A DNA stretch of 64,000 bases from Photobacterium sp. CCB-ST2H9 (GTDB lineage Bacteria > Pseudomonadota > Gammaproteobacteria > Enterobacterales > Vibrionaceae). Positions 9,810 to 18,154 of this stretch are shown piece by piece. The DNA is taken from positions 1,922,001 through 1,986,000 of the forward strand of contig NZ_CP100425.1 of NCBI RefSeq assembly GCF_023151555.2, read 5' to 3'. The notes beneath the pieces are model-generated. The model saw only the letters and a list, made by a program, of their open reading frames with translations, ran no database searches and was not told where the DNA came from. Position 1 is the stretch's first letter; every line of letters starts with the position of its first letter. The position numbers were made by a program, and so were the translations under genes.

Positions 9810-10926
9810 TCTGATCGTCTTCGGCGAAGACTGGGGTGGCCTGCCGTCCAGTACCCAGCATCTGATCCGGTATCTGGCACAGGATCGGCAGGTGCTTTGG
9901 ATCAATTCAATTGGCCTGCGTCGCCCGGCACTGACAGGCCGGGATCTTCAGCGCGCCTGGCGAAAACTGTTCGCTGCACGACAGTCCGGCCAGCAACCTC
10001 AATCCGGAATATCAGTGCCAGACCAAATGCAGGTCATCAATCTGAAGACGATTCCAGCACCGCGCACTCGTTGGGAACGAAAACTGGCCACCTCGCTGAT
10101 GCGTCGTCAATTGCTTCCGATTATGCGGCAATCCAAACTGCACGCTCCCATTTTGTGGACATCGCTGCCGACCGCCGCCGATTTATGCGGACAACTGGGC
10201 GAGTCTGCGGTGGTTTACTACTGCGGCGATGATTTTTCTGCCCTGGCGGGCGTCGACCACCAGACCGTCTCCCAACATGAGCAATCACTGGTCCATCGTG
10301 CCGACCTGATCATGGCGGCCAGCCCGGTGCTGGCTGAGCAGTTTCCGGCTTCGAAAACCCGGCATCTCCCCCACGGGGTTGATTTCTTGCGCTTCAATTC
10401 ACCCGTACCGCGAGCCGCAGACTTACCGGATGACGGCCGACCAGTCGCCGGATTCTACGGCAGTCTGTCTGATTGGCTGGATTATCCGATGCTGGCTGAG
10501 GTGATCAAACGCTTACCGGACTGGCATTTTGTCTTTATCGGTCAGATTCACACAGACATCAGTCCGATCGCCAAATTGCCTCAGGTCCATCTTCTGGGTC
10601 CCCGAGCGCATCACCAGCTACCGTCTTACAGTCAGCACTGGCAAGTCTCTTTATTGCCTTTTGTTGATAATGCGCAGATACGTGCCTGTAACCCGCTCAA
10701 GCTGCTTGAATATCTGGCTGCCGGTCAGCCTGTGGTTGCAACCCCTTTTCCTGCGCTGAAGCCGTACCGGGAACTGATTCACGTTGCCCGGAGCGCCGAT
10801 GAGATGGTCAACGCCATTCTGCGGGCCGGTCAGCAATCTCCGGCACCCCGTCAGGCAAATGTTGCGGCGGACCATACCTGGCAGCAAAGAGCGGCTCAGG
10901 TGAGCCAGTGGCTGGAGGGACTGTAA
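9799..10926 (+). CDS. Glycosyltransferase, TuaH-like
   Basis: A 375-residue GT-B enzyme of the TuaH/GT4-like group. Seen are the N-terminal VFGEDWGGLPSSTQHLIRYL, a central VVYYCGDDFSALAG, HGVDFLRF at the start of the donor domain, and NPLKLLEYLAAGQPVVATPFP, which is the usual donor-binding segment in this group. I prefer the ATG at 9799, since GAGGAG lies just upstream; an ATG at 9784 would place the ribosome site inside the coding region. It shares one base with the next gene's start (TAATG). Confidence 0.86.
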   Translation: MPHDLIVFGEDWGGLPSSTQHLIRYLAQDRQVLWINSIGLRRPALTGRDLQRAWRKLFAARQSGQQPQSGISVPDQMQVINLKTIPAPRTRWERKLATSLMRRQLLPIMRQSKLHAPILWTSLPTAADLCGQLGESAVVYYCGDDFSALAGVDHQTVSQHEQSLVHRADLIMAASPVLAEQFPASKTRHLPHGVDFLRFNSPVPRAADLPDDGRPVAGFYGSLSDWLDYPMLAEVIKRLPDWHFVFIGQIHTDISPIAKLPQVHLLGPRAHHQLPSYSQHWQVSLLPFVDNAQIRACNPLKLLEYLAAGQPVVATPFPALKPYRELIHVARSADEMVNAILRAGQQSPAPRQANVAADHTWQQRAAQVSQWLEGL

Positions 10927-12419
10927 TGCGACTGTCTCATCGGTTTCTGATCATTCTGGAAGCGGCCTGGCGGCGGCGTTATCTGATTGTGTTGCCGATT
11001 CTCATTCTCCCGGTGTTCGGCGGTATCATCGGAACCTTCAGCCCGAAAACCTACCGTTCCCATACCAGTATGCTGATTCAGGAAACCTCGAAAATGAATC
11101 CGTTTCTGGAGGATCTCGCGGTTTCAGCCATGCTGAAAGACCGCATGGACGCCTTAAAAACCCTGCTGCACAGCCGCCACATTCTGGGCGCTGTCGCACG
11201 CGACCGCGGGCTCATTCACGATCAAACCAGCGATGCCGAAACCGATGCGGTCATTGCCCGCCTTTCTGCCGGTCTTACAGTCAGTATGATGGGCAAGGAT
11301 CTGATCCGGATTGACTACCGTTCCGGTGCCCGGGAGGGTATGAAGGAAACGCTGGATATTGTGAGCCGGCATTTCATTGAGCAAGTGCTCGCCCCTGAAC
11401 GGTCTTCCATGAAAGATTCCAGCTACTTCCTGTCTGAGCATATTCAGTATCGCCGGGAAGAACTGGAAAAAGCCGAACAGGCACTCGCCAGTTATAAAAG
11501 TGAGCACATCACCGTACTGCCCGAGTTACAGGTGTCGACCATGACGCAGCTGGGTCAGCTCAAACAGCGTCTGGCGGAAAAAAAATCTGAATTGGCAGGC
11601 GCCGTGCGCAGTCTCGGCGGTCTGGACCAGCAGCTGTCCAGAACCAATCCGGTGATTGGGCGCATTGAAGAACAAATCATCAAAACCCGCAGTGAAATCA
11701 CCCTTCTCCGGGCCAGATATACCGATCAGCATTCCGCGGTTCAGGGCGCGCTGCGTGAACTCAGAAGACTGGAAGATGAAAGACAAAAAGTCCTGTCGGC
11801 CACACCCACCCCGGTGAACCCGGAACAGCTCTGGGACATTGCCTCACACAACACGGTCTATGACAACGGACACACCCAGCCGTTACTGATTTCGCAGCTC
11901 GAACAGCTGCAGTTAGCACGCAGCAAAGTCGATGCGCTGCAGGAAGAAACCGCCAGCCTGAAAAACATGGTGCATGAACTGGAAGCAAAGGCGCACGCCT
12001 TCAGTAATAAAGAACAGGAACTGAAGCGACTGGAGCGGGATCTGGCCGTCAAAAGCCAGCTGTATGACGAACTGCTCAAGCGCTATGAAATGGCCCGGCT
12101 CACCAGTTCTCTGGGTATTTTCGAGCAGGACAAACGCATCAAAGTGATTGATCAGCCCTTTACGCCGAGCGGACCATCGAACCTGCCTGTGATTGTTTTC
12201 ATTCTGTCTGGCGTGTTTGGGGGCATTTTGATTGGCAGTGGTGCGGCACTGGTGCTTGAACTGACCGATACATCAGTCCGGCGCAAAGATCGCCTGTACA
12301 GCCTGACCGGTGTGCCTGTGCTGACCCGCCTGCCACCACAACCCCAGTCAGCAGTGAATTTGGATCTCAGTGCCTCGTTTGCAGAAAGACGCACAGAAAA
12401 CAGCATCCCGTTGCCATAA
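10926..12419 (+). CDS. Wzz/GumC-type polysaccharide chain-length protein (no kinase domain)
   Basis: About 497 residues. There is one membrane helix near the N-terminus (YLIVLPILILPVFGGIIGTF) and one near the C-terminus (VIVFILSGVFGGILIGSGAA). A long coiled-coil periplasmic part lies between them (for example EELEKAEQALASYKSEH and LRELRRLEDERQKV). This topology defines polysaccharide co-polymerases. The proline-rich turn DQPFTPSGPSNLP before the second helix is typical. The cytoplasmic tail after the second helix is short (about 65 residues) and has no Walker motif or tyrosine cluster, so the usual BY-kinase module is absent and no separate kinase gene is nearby. The ATG at 10926 follows GGAGGG. 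Confidence 0.9.
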   Translation: MRLSHRFLIILEAAWRRRYLIVLPILILPVFGGIIGTFSPKTYRSHTSMLIQETSKMNPFLEDLAVSAMLKDRMDALKTLLHSRHILGAVARDRGLIHDQTSDAETDAVIARLSAGLTVSMMGKDLIRIDYRSGAREGMKETLDIVSRHFIEQVLAPERSSMKDSSYFLSEHIQYRREELEKAEQALASYKSEHITVLPELQVSTMTQLGQLKQRLAEKKSELAGAVRSLGGLDQQLSRTNPVIGRIEEQIIKTRSEITLLRARYTDQHSAVQGALRELRRLEDERQKVLSATPTPVNPEQLWDIASHNTVYDNGHTQPLLISQLEQLQLARSKVDALQEETASLKNMVHELEAKAHAFSNKEQELKRLERDLAVKSQLYDELLKRYEMARLTSSLGIFEQDKRIKVIDQPFTPSGPSNLPVIVFILSGVFGGILIGSGAALVLELTDTSVRRKDRLYSLTGVPVLTRLPPQPQSAVNLDLSASFAERRTENSIPLP

Positions 12420-12574
12420 AACTGCACCGTTTTCATCTTGAGTCTCAAAATGCAAAAAAAACGGACATCCGCCAGCAGGACTTCGTGATTTATCAGGAAC
12501 TCAGGATGGGTTCAATCATGGCACAGCAATTGCTGAATCAGGAAATGAGCATCCAGCCAGGTAAGGTGAAGCGA

Positions 12575-13660
12575 ATGAAGACAGTCATCCAAGTTGTACA
12601 ACACTTGAAACCGGGCGGTCTGGAAGCACTCGCTCTGGATATTCTCCGGTTTTCTGCCAATAAAGACAGCATGTATATCCTCAGTCTTGAGGGCACCAAA
12701 GCTTCAGCGCTGGACCAATGGCCGAGACTCGAAGCCGTCGCGGATAAACTGATCTTCCTGGACAAAGAGCCGGGCTTTTCCCCTGAACTCATCCTGACGC
12801 TCACCCGCATTTTCCGCCGGATGAACGCCGAGATTGTCCATACACACCACATCGGGCCATTACTGTATGCCGGTCTGGCCGCAAGGCTCGCAAGAGTTCC
12901 CACGCTGATTCATACCGAGCATGATGCCTGGCATCTGGCAAATGAAAAACGGTGCCGGCTGCAAAAACTTGCACTCACGTTTAGTCGCCCGCTTCTGGTT
13001 GCAGACGGTGCTCAGGTCGCATACCAGTTGTATCAGCGTCTGAAGCGCCGCAACGTCATGACCATTCTGAACGGCATAGATACAGAACGCTTTCAACCGG
13101 GCAGTCAGGAAAAAGCCCGCCAGTCTCTGGGACTGCCGCAGGATGCGTTGCTTATCGGGACTGCCGGAAGGCTTGAGCCCGTCAAGCGGCAATTCCTGCT
13201 GATCGAAGTCCTGCCGGAATTACCCCATCATGTCCATCTTGTCATCGCAGGACACGGCAGTATGGCCGATAAACTGTTCAACCACGCCATCAGCCTGAAT
13301 GTCACAGAACGCGTGCATTTTATGGGGCTGGTTGAGGATATGCCCCAGTTTTATCAGGCTCTGGATTTATTTTGTCTGGTTTCTGCGGCGGAAGGCTACC
13401 CGCTGACCCCGCTTGAGGCCCAGGCCTGCGGGATCCCGGCAGCGGTTACGGATGTTGGTGCCAGCCGGGAAACACTGTGCCCGTTCAGCGGCATGATCCT
13501 CAGTCCGGAAGACCCGCGAACCCTGACCTATCAACTGACAACAGCGTTAATGACGAAGCCGAGACAGAACCCGCGACATCATATCCTGCAACACAACGAT
13601 GCCCGAAAAATGGCGTTTGCATACGATGAACTTGGCCGTCTGGGGAAGCTCCCAGCCTAA
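12575..13660 (+). CDS. Glycosyltransferase family 4
   Basis: A GT4-type enzyme of about 361 residues. The glycine-rich loop HLKPGGLEALALDIL is at the very N-terminus, HTHHIGPLLYAGLAARLARV lies in the acceptor domain, ILNGIDTERF opens the donor domain, and the EX7E motif lies in AAEGYPLTPLEAQACG. The start is uncertain. The ATG at 12575 has AAGGTG at good spacing and begins the fold directly; the ATG at 12521 or GTG at 12485 would add residues with no recognisable domain. The 115-155-base gap before it is the second largest in the operon, so a secondary promoter is possible. Confidence 0.86.
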   Translation: MKTVIQVVQHLKPGGLEALALDILRFSANKDSMYILSLEGTKASALDQWPRLEAVADKLIFLDKEPGFSPELILTLTRIFRRMNAEIVHTHHIGPLLYAGLAARLARVPTLIHTEHDAWHLANEKRCRLQKLALTFSRPLLVADGAQVAYQLYQRLKRRNVMTILNGIDTERFQPGSQEKARQSLGLPQDALLIGTAGRLEPVKRQFLLIEVLPELPHHVHLVIAGHGSMADKLFNHAISLNVTERVHFMGLVEDMPQFYQALDLFCLVSAAEGYPLTPLEAQACGIPAAVTDVGASRETLCPFSGMILSPEDPRTLTYQLTTALMTKPRQNPRHHILQHNDARKMAFAYDELGRLGKLPA

Positions 13661-13697
13661 AACCGACAGAGAACCGGCATAGAAAAAGGTGACCGAT

Positions 13698-15584
13698 ATG
13701 TGGCAGCAACTCATCAGCTCTCTCACCCTGATTGCGATTGTTCTGATCATTTATCATCACCTTGGCTATCCATTGCTTTTACGCTGGCTGAGCAAAAAAA
13801 CGTCATCAGTCAAACCACAGACCGTCAAACCGCAGGCCATCAGCCGGGCATTTCAGGACAGCGCATCTGATGCAGACTTACCCCGGATTGCCATAATGGT
13901 TCCTGCCTATAACGAAGCGGCCTGGATCGCAGAAAAAATCCGTAATCTCGCTGCGCTGGACTATCCCGGCAGTAAACTCAGTATCGTCATTGCCTGCGAT
14001 GGCTGTCAGGATGAAACGGCCGCGCTGGCAAGGCAGACAGCCGATGAAATGGCCTGCCGGCATCTGAATATTACCGTGATGGAATTTGCAGAGAACCGCG
14101 GAAAAGTCGCAACGATGAATGAAGTCATCCCCTTGCTGGCATGTGATCTCGTGGCGCTGAGCGATGTTTCCGCCATCATTTCCTGCGATGCATTACTACA
14201 GGCCGCGGCAAGTTTTGCTGATCCCGCGGTGGGAGTGCTCAACAGCCATTATCAGATCTACCAGCCGGGCACCGGCGGCGAAGAAACCTACTGGCAATAT
14301 CAGGGGCGGCTCAAGACTCAGGAAGCGGCGCTGGGGGCGACGCTGGGTGCCCATGGCGCCTTTTATCTGTTCCGGCGTGAGCTGTTTGAACCGCTCCCGG
14401 CTGACACAATCAATGATGACTTTGTTCTGCCGATGCGGATCGTGGCCAAGGGCTACCGGGCAGCCCATGAAAACCAGATTATTGCGCTGGAACTGGAAGC
14501 TTCGTCTGTCGCCATGGATTTCAAACGTCGCCAGCGAATCGGCGCGGGCAACCTGCAACAAGTCGTCCTGTTGAAACAGCTGCTCAGCCCCAGATACCGG
14601 GGCGTCGCCTTTCTTTTTACTTCCGGCAAAGTCCTGCGGGTTCTGAGTGGTTATCTGATGGTGTTTGCGCTGGTCGGCAGTCTGCTGCTCGCCGATGAAT
14701 CCAGCGTATTTCTCTGCCTTGCGCTAATTCAGTGCTTTCTGTATCTGATTGCCGTCACGACGCTGATTTTCCCGGCCGCACCGACAGGCAAACTGGGACA
14801 CACCCTCGCTTATCTGGTCAGCGGTCATGCCGCCAGTCTGATCGGCAGTCTGAGGTATGCCCTGGGTCTGGAAAAAGGTCGCTGGCAGCGGGTCACAGCT
14901 CTCTCCGCATCTGACAGACGCCCGTTCATTATCCACTCCAACCAACGCCGGAGCAGCACCATGAATCCGATCACCGCCAAAACAAAACGCGTGATGGATA
15001 TCATCATTGCCGGACTGGGGCTGGCGCTCACGCTTCCCGTCTTCCCGGTCATCGCACTGGCCATCAAACTGGACTCCCCCGGCCCTGTTTTTTTCCAGCA
15101 GCGCCGGATCGGACAAATGCTGCCTGAGCAGACCCGAATCTTTAATATCCTGAAATTCCGGACCATGGTCGTAAACGCGGAATCCGTGACTGGTGCCGTA
15201 TTCGCGTCCAAGGCAGATCCACGCATTACCCGCGTCGGTTCGTTCCTCAGAAAAACCCGTCTGGATGAACTCCCCCAGCTGATTAATGTGCTCCGGGGTG
15301 ACATGTCAATCGTCGGTCCCCGGCCGGAAAGGCCGGAATTTTATCAGCAGCTCGAATCAGCCATTCCCTTTTTCACCGAACGGACGTATGGAATTCTGCC
15401 CGGGATTACAGGTCTGGCTCAGATCAACCAGGGCTATGACACCAGTATCGAAGATGTTCGCAGCAAAGTGGCTTTTGACCACAGCTACGCGCTGATACTG
15501 GGGTCGTTCTGGCCATGGTTCAGAACTGACCTGATGATTATGGGTAAAACATTCGGGATCATGCTGGGTCGAAGAGGGCAATGA
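13698..15584 (+). CDS. GT2 glycosyltransferase fused to a bacterial sugar (phosphoglycosyl) transferase
   Basis: One continuous frame encodes two enzymes. Residues 1 to about 415 are a processive-type GT2 with an N-terminal membrane helix, IACDGCQDE (Asp101), LSDVSAI in place of DxD, NDDFVLP (Asp240/Asp241), KRRQRIGAGN at the QxxRW-equivalent site, then C-terminal membrane helices. From about 422, MNPITAKTKRVMDIIIAG begins a complete bacterial sugar transferase (PF02397-type) with the membrane hairpin, LDSPGPVFFQQ, KFRTM, the catalytic pair Asp523-Glu524 in RLDELPQL and the GPRPERPEF motif. The second enzyme should start repeat-unit synthesis by moving a sugar-1-phosphate onto undecaprenyl phosphate. 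The internal ATG at 14961 has GGAG 8 bases upstream, so the C-terminal enzyme might also be made alone. The start ATG 13698 is preferred over GTG 13689. Confidence 0.87.
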   Translation: MWQQLISSLTLIAIVLIIYHHLGYPLLLRWLSKKTSSVKPQTVKPQAISRAFQDSASDADLPRIAIMVPAYNEAAWIAEKIRNLAALDYPGSKLSIVIACDGCQDETAALARQTADEMACRHLNITVMEFAENRGKVATMNEVIPLLACDLVALSDVSAIISCDALLQAAASFADPAVGVLNSHYQIYQPGTGGEETYWQYQGRLKTQEAALGATLGAHGAFYLFRRELFEPLPADTINDDFVLPMRIVAKGYRAAHENQIIALELEASSVAMDFKRRQRIGAGNLQQVVLLKQLLSPRYRGVAFLFTSGKVLRVLSGYLMVFALVGSLLLADESSVFLCLALIQCFLYLIAVTTLIFPAAPTGKLGHTLAYLVSGHAASLIGSLRYALGLEKGRWQRVTALSASDRRPFIIHSNQRRSSTMNPITAKTKRVMDIIIAGLGLALTLPVFPVIALAIKLDSPGPVFFQQRRIGQMLPEQTRIFNILKFRTMVVNAESVTGAVFASKADPRITRVGSFLRKTRLDELPQLINVLRGDMSIVGPRPERPEFYQQLESAIPFFTERTYGILPGITGLAQINQGYDTSIEDVRSKVAFDHSYALILGSFWPWFRTDLMIMGKTFGIMLGRRGQ

Positions 15585-15756
15585 CTGTGAGTAGCACTAT
15601 AACGGCGGTGAGTCACAACGCAATTCAAATGATTCGAGTATAAATTTCCACAACAAGTTGAACGCCCCAACTTTCTCCGACTCTGTGATCAACCTGACTC
15701 TTTTGTCGTGGTGCTCATCTATGGTTGCAATGCAGAGAGTGCCATCGGAGGTACTG

Positions 15757-15795
15757 ATGTACTGCCCTATTATTTCTGATTTAAAGCTGAATTGA
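15757..15795 (+). other. Possible 12-residue leader peptide upstream of EndoU gene
   Basis: A strong GGAGGT site is followed at 5-base spacing by an ATG and a 12-codon frame (MYCPIISDLKLN), ending 13 bases before the start of the EndoU gene. It lies in the 224-base gap after the polysaccharide operon. It may be a leader peptide or simply chance; no attenuator hairpin was identified. Confidence 0.2.
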
Positions 15796-15808
15796 ATGAG
15801 GGCATATC

Positions 15809-17086
15809 ATGACAAATATTTACCAAGAGATATGGGATGCAGATCAGTCGGGATCTGGTGTAAAGGCAATCCTCGATAATGAGACGGGTGACCAGAGCAA
15901 AGGGTTTGTAAAAGTGAACCACCAACTTGATGTACAGAATCGGGATTTGAAAGTTCTGACGGAAGTGGCCATCCCTGAATCCAAAAAACGGACCTATGAA
16001 CTATGCCGCGCGCTGTTTGATAATTACGCGCTGGCAGAACGTGATGAAGAAACAGAAACACCGGAAGAACGTGAAGAAATACATGACTTAGTTCATGAAA
16101 TGATTGATACCGCACCGATGCAAGTGGCCAGAGAATACGTTGCGATAACAACAGGCACCAGCATTAGCCGCGACCGATGGTATAACACCCTGATGGAAAT
16201 GTGGTTCAGACGTTTTGAAATGGGGGGCGATCCGCATTTATCTGGCTTTGAACATGTGGTGGTCGGCGAGCAAGAGAAAAGTAAAGTTCAGGGCTATCAC
16301 TTCTGGTACAAATATTACCTTGATGATGGCTTTGGACATCTTGTTGATGGCTCTCAGGATCATTTTCCCGGCCTTCAAAAAGACCGGATTATTTATCTGG
16401 GCTCAGAACAGTCCAGTGGTCAAAAGCAATATCCGGAGTCCGTGACGATTTCCTACGGTTGGAATGCGCCGGATTATGAACGCAATGCTGTTCGGCCATT
16501 AACCAAACCCATTGGCGGCTTTTTTGTAGGCTGCAGTGTTGAAGGCTTACTTGCACTTGGAACAGTCAGAGCACACATCGGAGCAAGAGCACCAAAAAAC
16601 GCCATAATCAATGATGCACTTTACGACCTGAAAGTCTTCCGCAGCTCAAATAACCGACACATTCGAACCTTCTATCCTATGTTTAAGGGCGCAGCGCAGC
16701 CTTCAGATATGCCTGCCGTACCGCATCGCAATGACAATGGACCTACGGTCACCCCGACTGTAGACGGATCCGTGCGGATTATCGCAGCTCTGGTGAATCC
16801 GGAAGGGCATGATCCGGGCCATGAGTCGGTCACTATACTCAATACCTCACTCTCGAAAGTCGACCTGAAAAACTGGCAACTGGTTGACCGGAACGGCAAT
16901 GCACAGGAACTCAACACCATCAGCCTGGACGGCGGTGAGTCTCTTCGTATTCCACTGCAACCCAACAGTGTACAACTATCAAATAAAGGCGGAAGCATCC
17001 GTTTGGTCATGTCAAACGGTAATGCTGTCCATACGGTCACTTATTCGAAAAATCAGGCTCAATCCGGCAGAACGATTCTGTTCTGA
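15809..17086 (+). CDS. EndoU (XendoU-like) endoribonuclease with C-terminal lamin-tail-like domain
   Basis: A 425-residue protein with no signal peptide. Residues about 10-290 resemble the eukaryotic-type XendoU/PF09412 family. The segment SGFEHVVVGE followed by VQGYHFWYKYY has the spacing of the catalytic residues known in Xenopus XendoU: Glu148-His149, Glu154 and His164. The family cleaves RNA after uridines in a metal-dependent way. Residues about 322-420 look like a beta-sandwich of the lamin-tail (LTD) type: VTILNTSLSKVDLKNWQLVD, then GGESLRIPL and GGSIRLVMSNGNAVHTV. The start has TGAGGG 7 bases upstream. A strong hairpin follows the stop codon. It sits alone between the polysaccharide operon and AT-rich minus-strand genes. 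The lysine of the active site was not assigned with certainty. Confidence 0.75.
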   Translation: MTNIYQEIWDADQSGSGVKAILDNETGDQSKGFVKVNHQLDVQNRDLKVLTEVAIPESKKRTYELCRALFDNYALAERDEETETPEEREEIHDLVHEMIDTAPMQVAREYVAITTGTSISRDRWYNTLMEMWFRRFEMGGDPHLSGFEHVVVGEQEKSKVQGYHFWYKYYLDDGFGHLVDGSQDHFPGLQKDRIIYLGSEQSSGQKQYPESVTISYGWNAPDYERNAVRPLTKPIGGFFVGCSVEGLLALGTVRAHIGARAPKNAIINDALYDLKVFRSSNNRHIRTFYPMFKGAAQPSDMPAVPHRNDNGPTVTPTVDGSVRIIAALVNPEGHDPGHESVTILNTSLSKVDLKNWQLVDRNGNAQELNTISLDGGESLRIPLQPNSVQLSNKGGSIRLVMSNGNAVHTVTYSKNQAQSGRTILF

Positions 17087-17138
17087 GATTGAGCGGATTT
17101 CTTTACAACTGCAGTGTCAATCGGAACACCAAATTATC

Positions 17139-17167
17139 ATCAGGGCCACAATGGCCCTGATTCTTTT
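17139..17167 (+). terminator. Terminator after the EndoU gene
   Basis: ATCAGGGCCA pairs perfectly with TGGCCCTGAT around a 3-base loop and is followed by TCTTTTC. It is placed between the convergent EndoU gene and the minus-strand gene ending at 17197. Confidence 0.75.
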
Positions 17168-17196
17168 CATATATTCCCTGTCATTACTACCACAGT

Positions 17197-18084
17197 CTAA
17201 ATAACTCTTGTTTGGGGTTGAGTTTTAACGTTGAGTTGAGCTTTGGCCTTAATGTCATCAATCTCTTGCATCAACGTAGCTGCTCTGAATTGATTGGTCA
17301 CGTTCGCAACTTTGAACAGTTTGGCTTGCTCCTTCATCATTTTTCCTGTTTTGGGCAAACCAAACCATGCTGTTGGTTTTTGGCGGTCCAGCATTGTTAA
17401 TCGATCAATCACCGTCCTTGGGCTTTCATCGGCGGTATTTTGAACGCCAAAATCGATCAACTCCGGTGTATTCCCTTCAAACCACTTTTGTTGCCACCAA
17501 TGATCGGTCGATGGCACCCTCCAGCTGATATACCCCCCTTTTAAGATTTTACGCGGCGATTGAATGGCCCCCGAAAAACTATACCGAACATTACCCGATG
17601 AAATTGGCAGAAAAAAGTCAGGCGTATAAAAATCTGAAACCAGAACACCGTTAATCTGATAGGTAAATTCTTCCGCTTCACTGGGATCGCAAACTTCCAC
17701 CAGATACTCAACAATCCCTTGCTCAGGCACGATCGAAGGTGCACTGATCATACGGTTTCCCATGGGGTCAACCAAAATTTCCAGAATTTCGTGACTGGCT
17801 GTAATCGACCAGCGGTTTGAAAACTGAACTAAACCAAACGGCTTTTTATTTTGGTCTAAATGAATGCCTGCAGCCCCGGCGAATCCAATATCATCCTGAA
17901 TCAGGATAGGCCAATAACCAGAAGGAACATCTTCCAGCTGATCAAAAGCGCTGACCGTTGCGTCTACCCCCCAAATAGGAGTAAAGTCTCTGCTTACCTG
18001 AATCTGAAGTGCAGCAGCAACCATCTGGACTTCCCAATTTTTCACCTGACTAGTTTGAGAAACCAAAGCAATATAATTAAACAT
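17197..18084 (-). CDS. Unrecognised protein with SHEILEILVDP motif
   Basis: A 295-residue soluble protein with no signal peptide or membrane helix. I do not recognise a named family. The notable feature is ITASHEILEILVDPMGNR: His98, Glu99, Glu102 and Asp106 are arranged like a metal-binding HExx(H/E)...D helix of zinc peptidases, but the second histidine is replaced by glutamate. A preceding beta strand, GLVQFSNRWS, would suit an edge strand. A peptidase-like or metal-binding role is inference only. It faces the EndoU gene tail-to-tail and is followed upstream by the AT-rich gene on the same strand, 71 bases away. Confidence 0.7.
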   Translation of the reverse strand: MFNYIALVSQTSQVKNWEVQMVAAALQIQVSRDFTPIWGVDATVSAFDQLEDVPSGYWPILIQDDIGFAGAAGIHLDQNKKPFGLVQFSNRWSITASHEILEILVDPMGNRMISAPSIVPEQGIVEYLVEVCDPSEAEEFTYQINGVLVSDFYTPDFFLPISSGNVRYSFSGAIQSPRKILKGGYISWRVPSTDHWWQQKWFEGNTPELIDFGVQNTADESPRTVIDRLTMLDRQKPTAWFGLPKTGKMMKEQAKLFKVANVTNQFRAATLMQEIDDIKAKAQLNVKTQPQTRVI

Positions 18085-18154
18085 TTTTGTTTCCTCTGTC
18101 CTGATACAATCAAATCGTTGAAAAAAACATATAACACCACAGAATTAAAACTCT

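Noticed and set aside
2413..15584. An exosortase/PEP-CTERM-linked exopolysaccharide system
   Set aside because: The Wzz- and ligase-like genes could suggest it, but no exosortase, PEP-CTERM protein or PrsK/PrsR pair is present.
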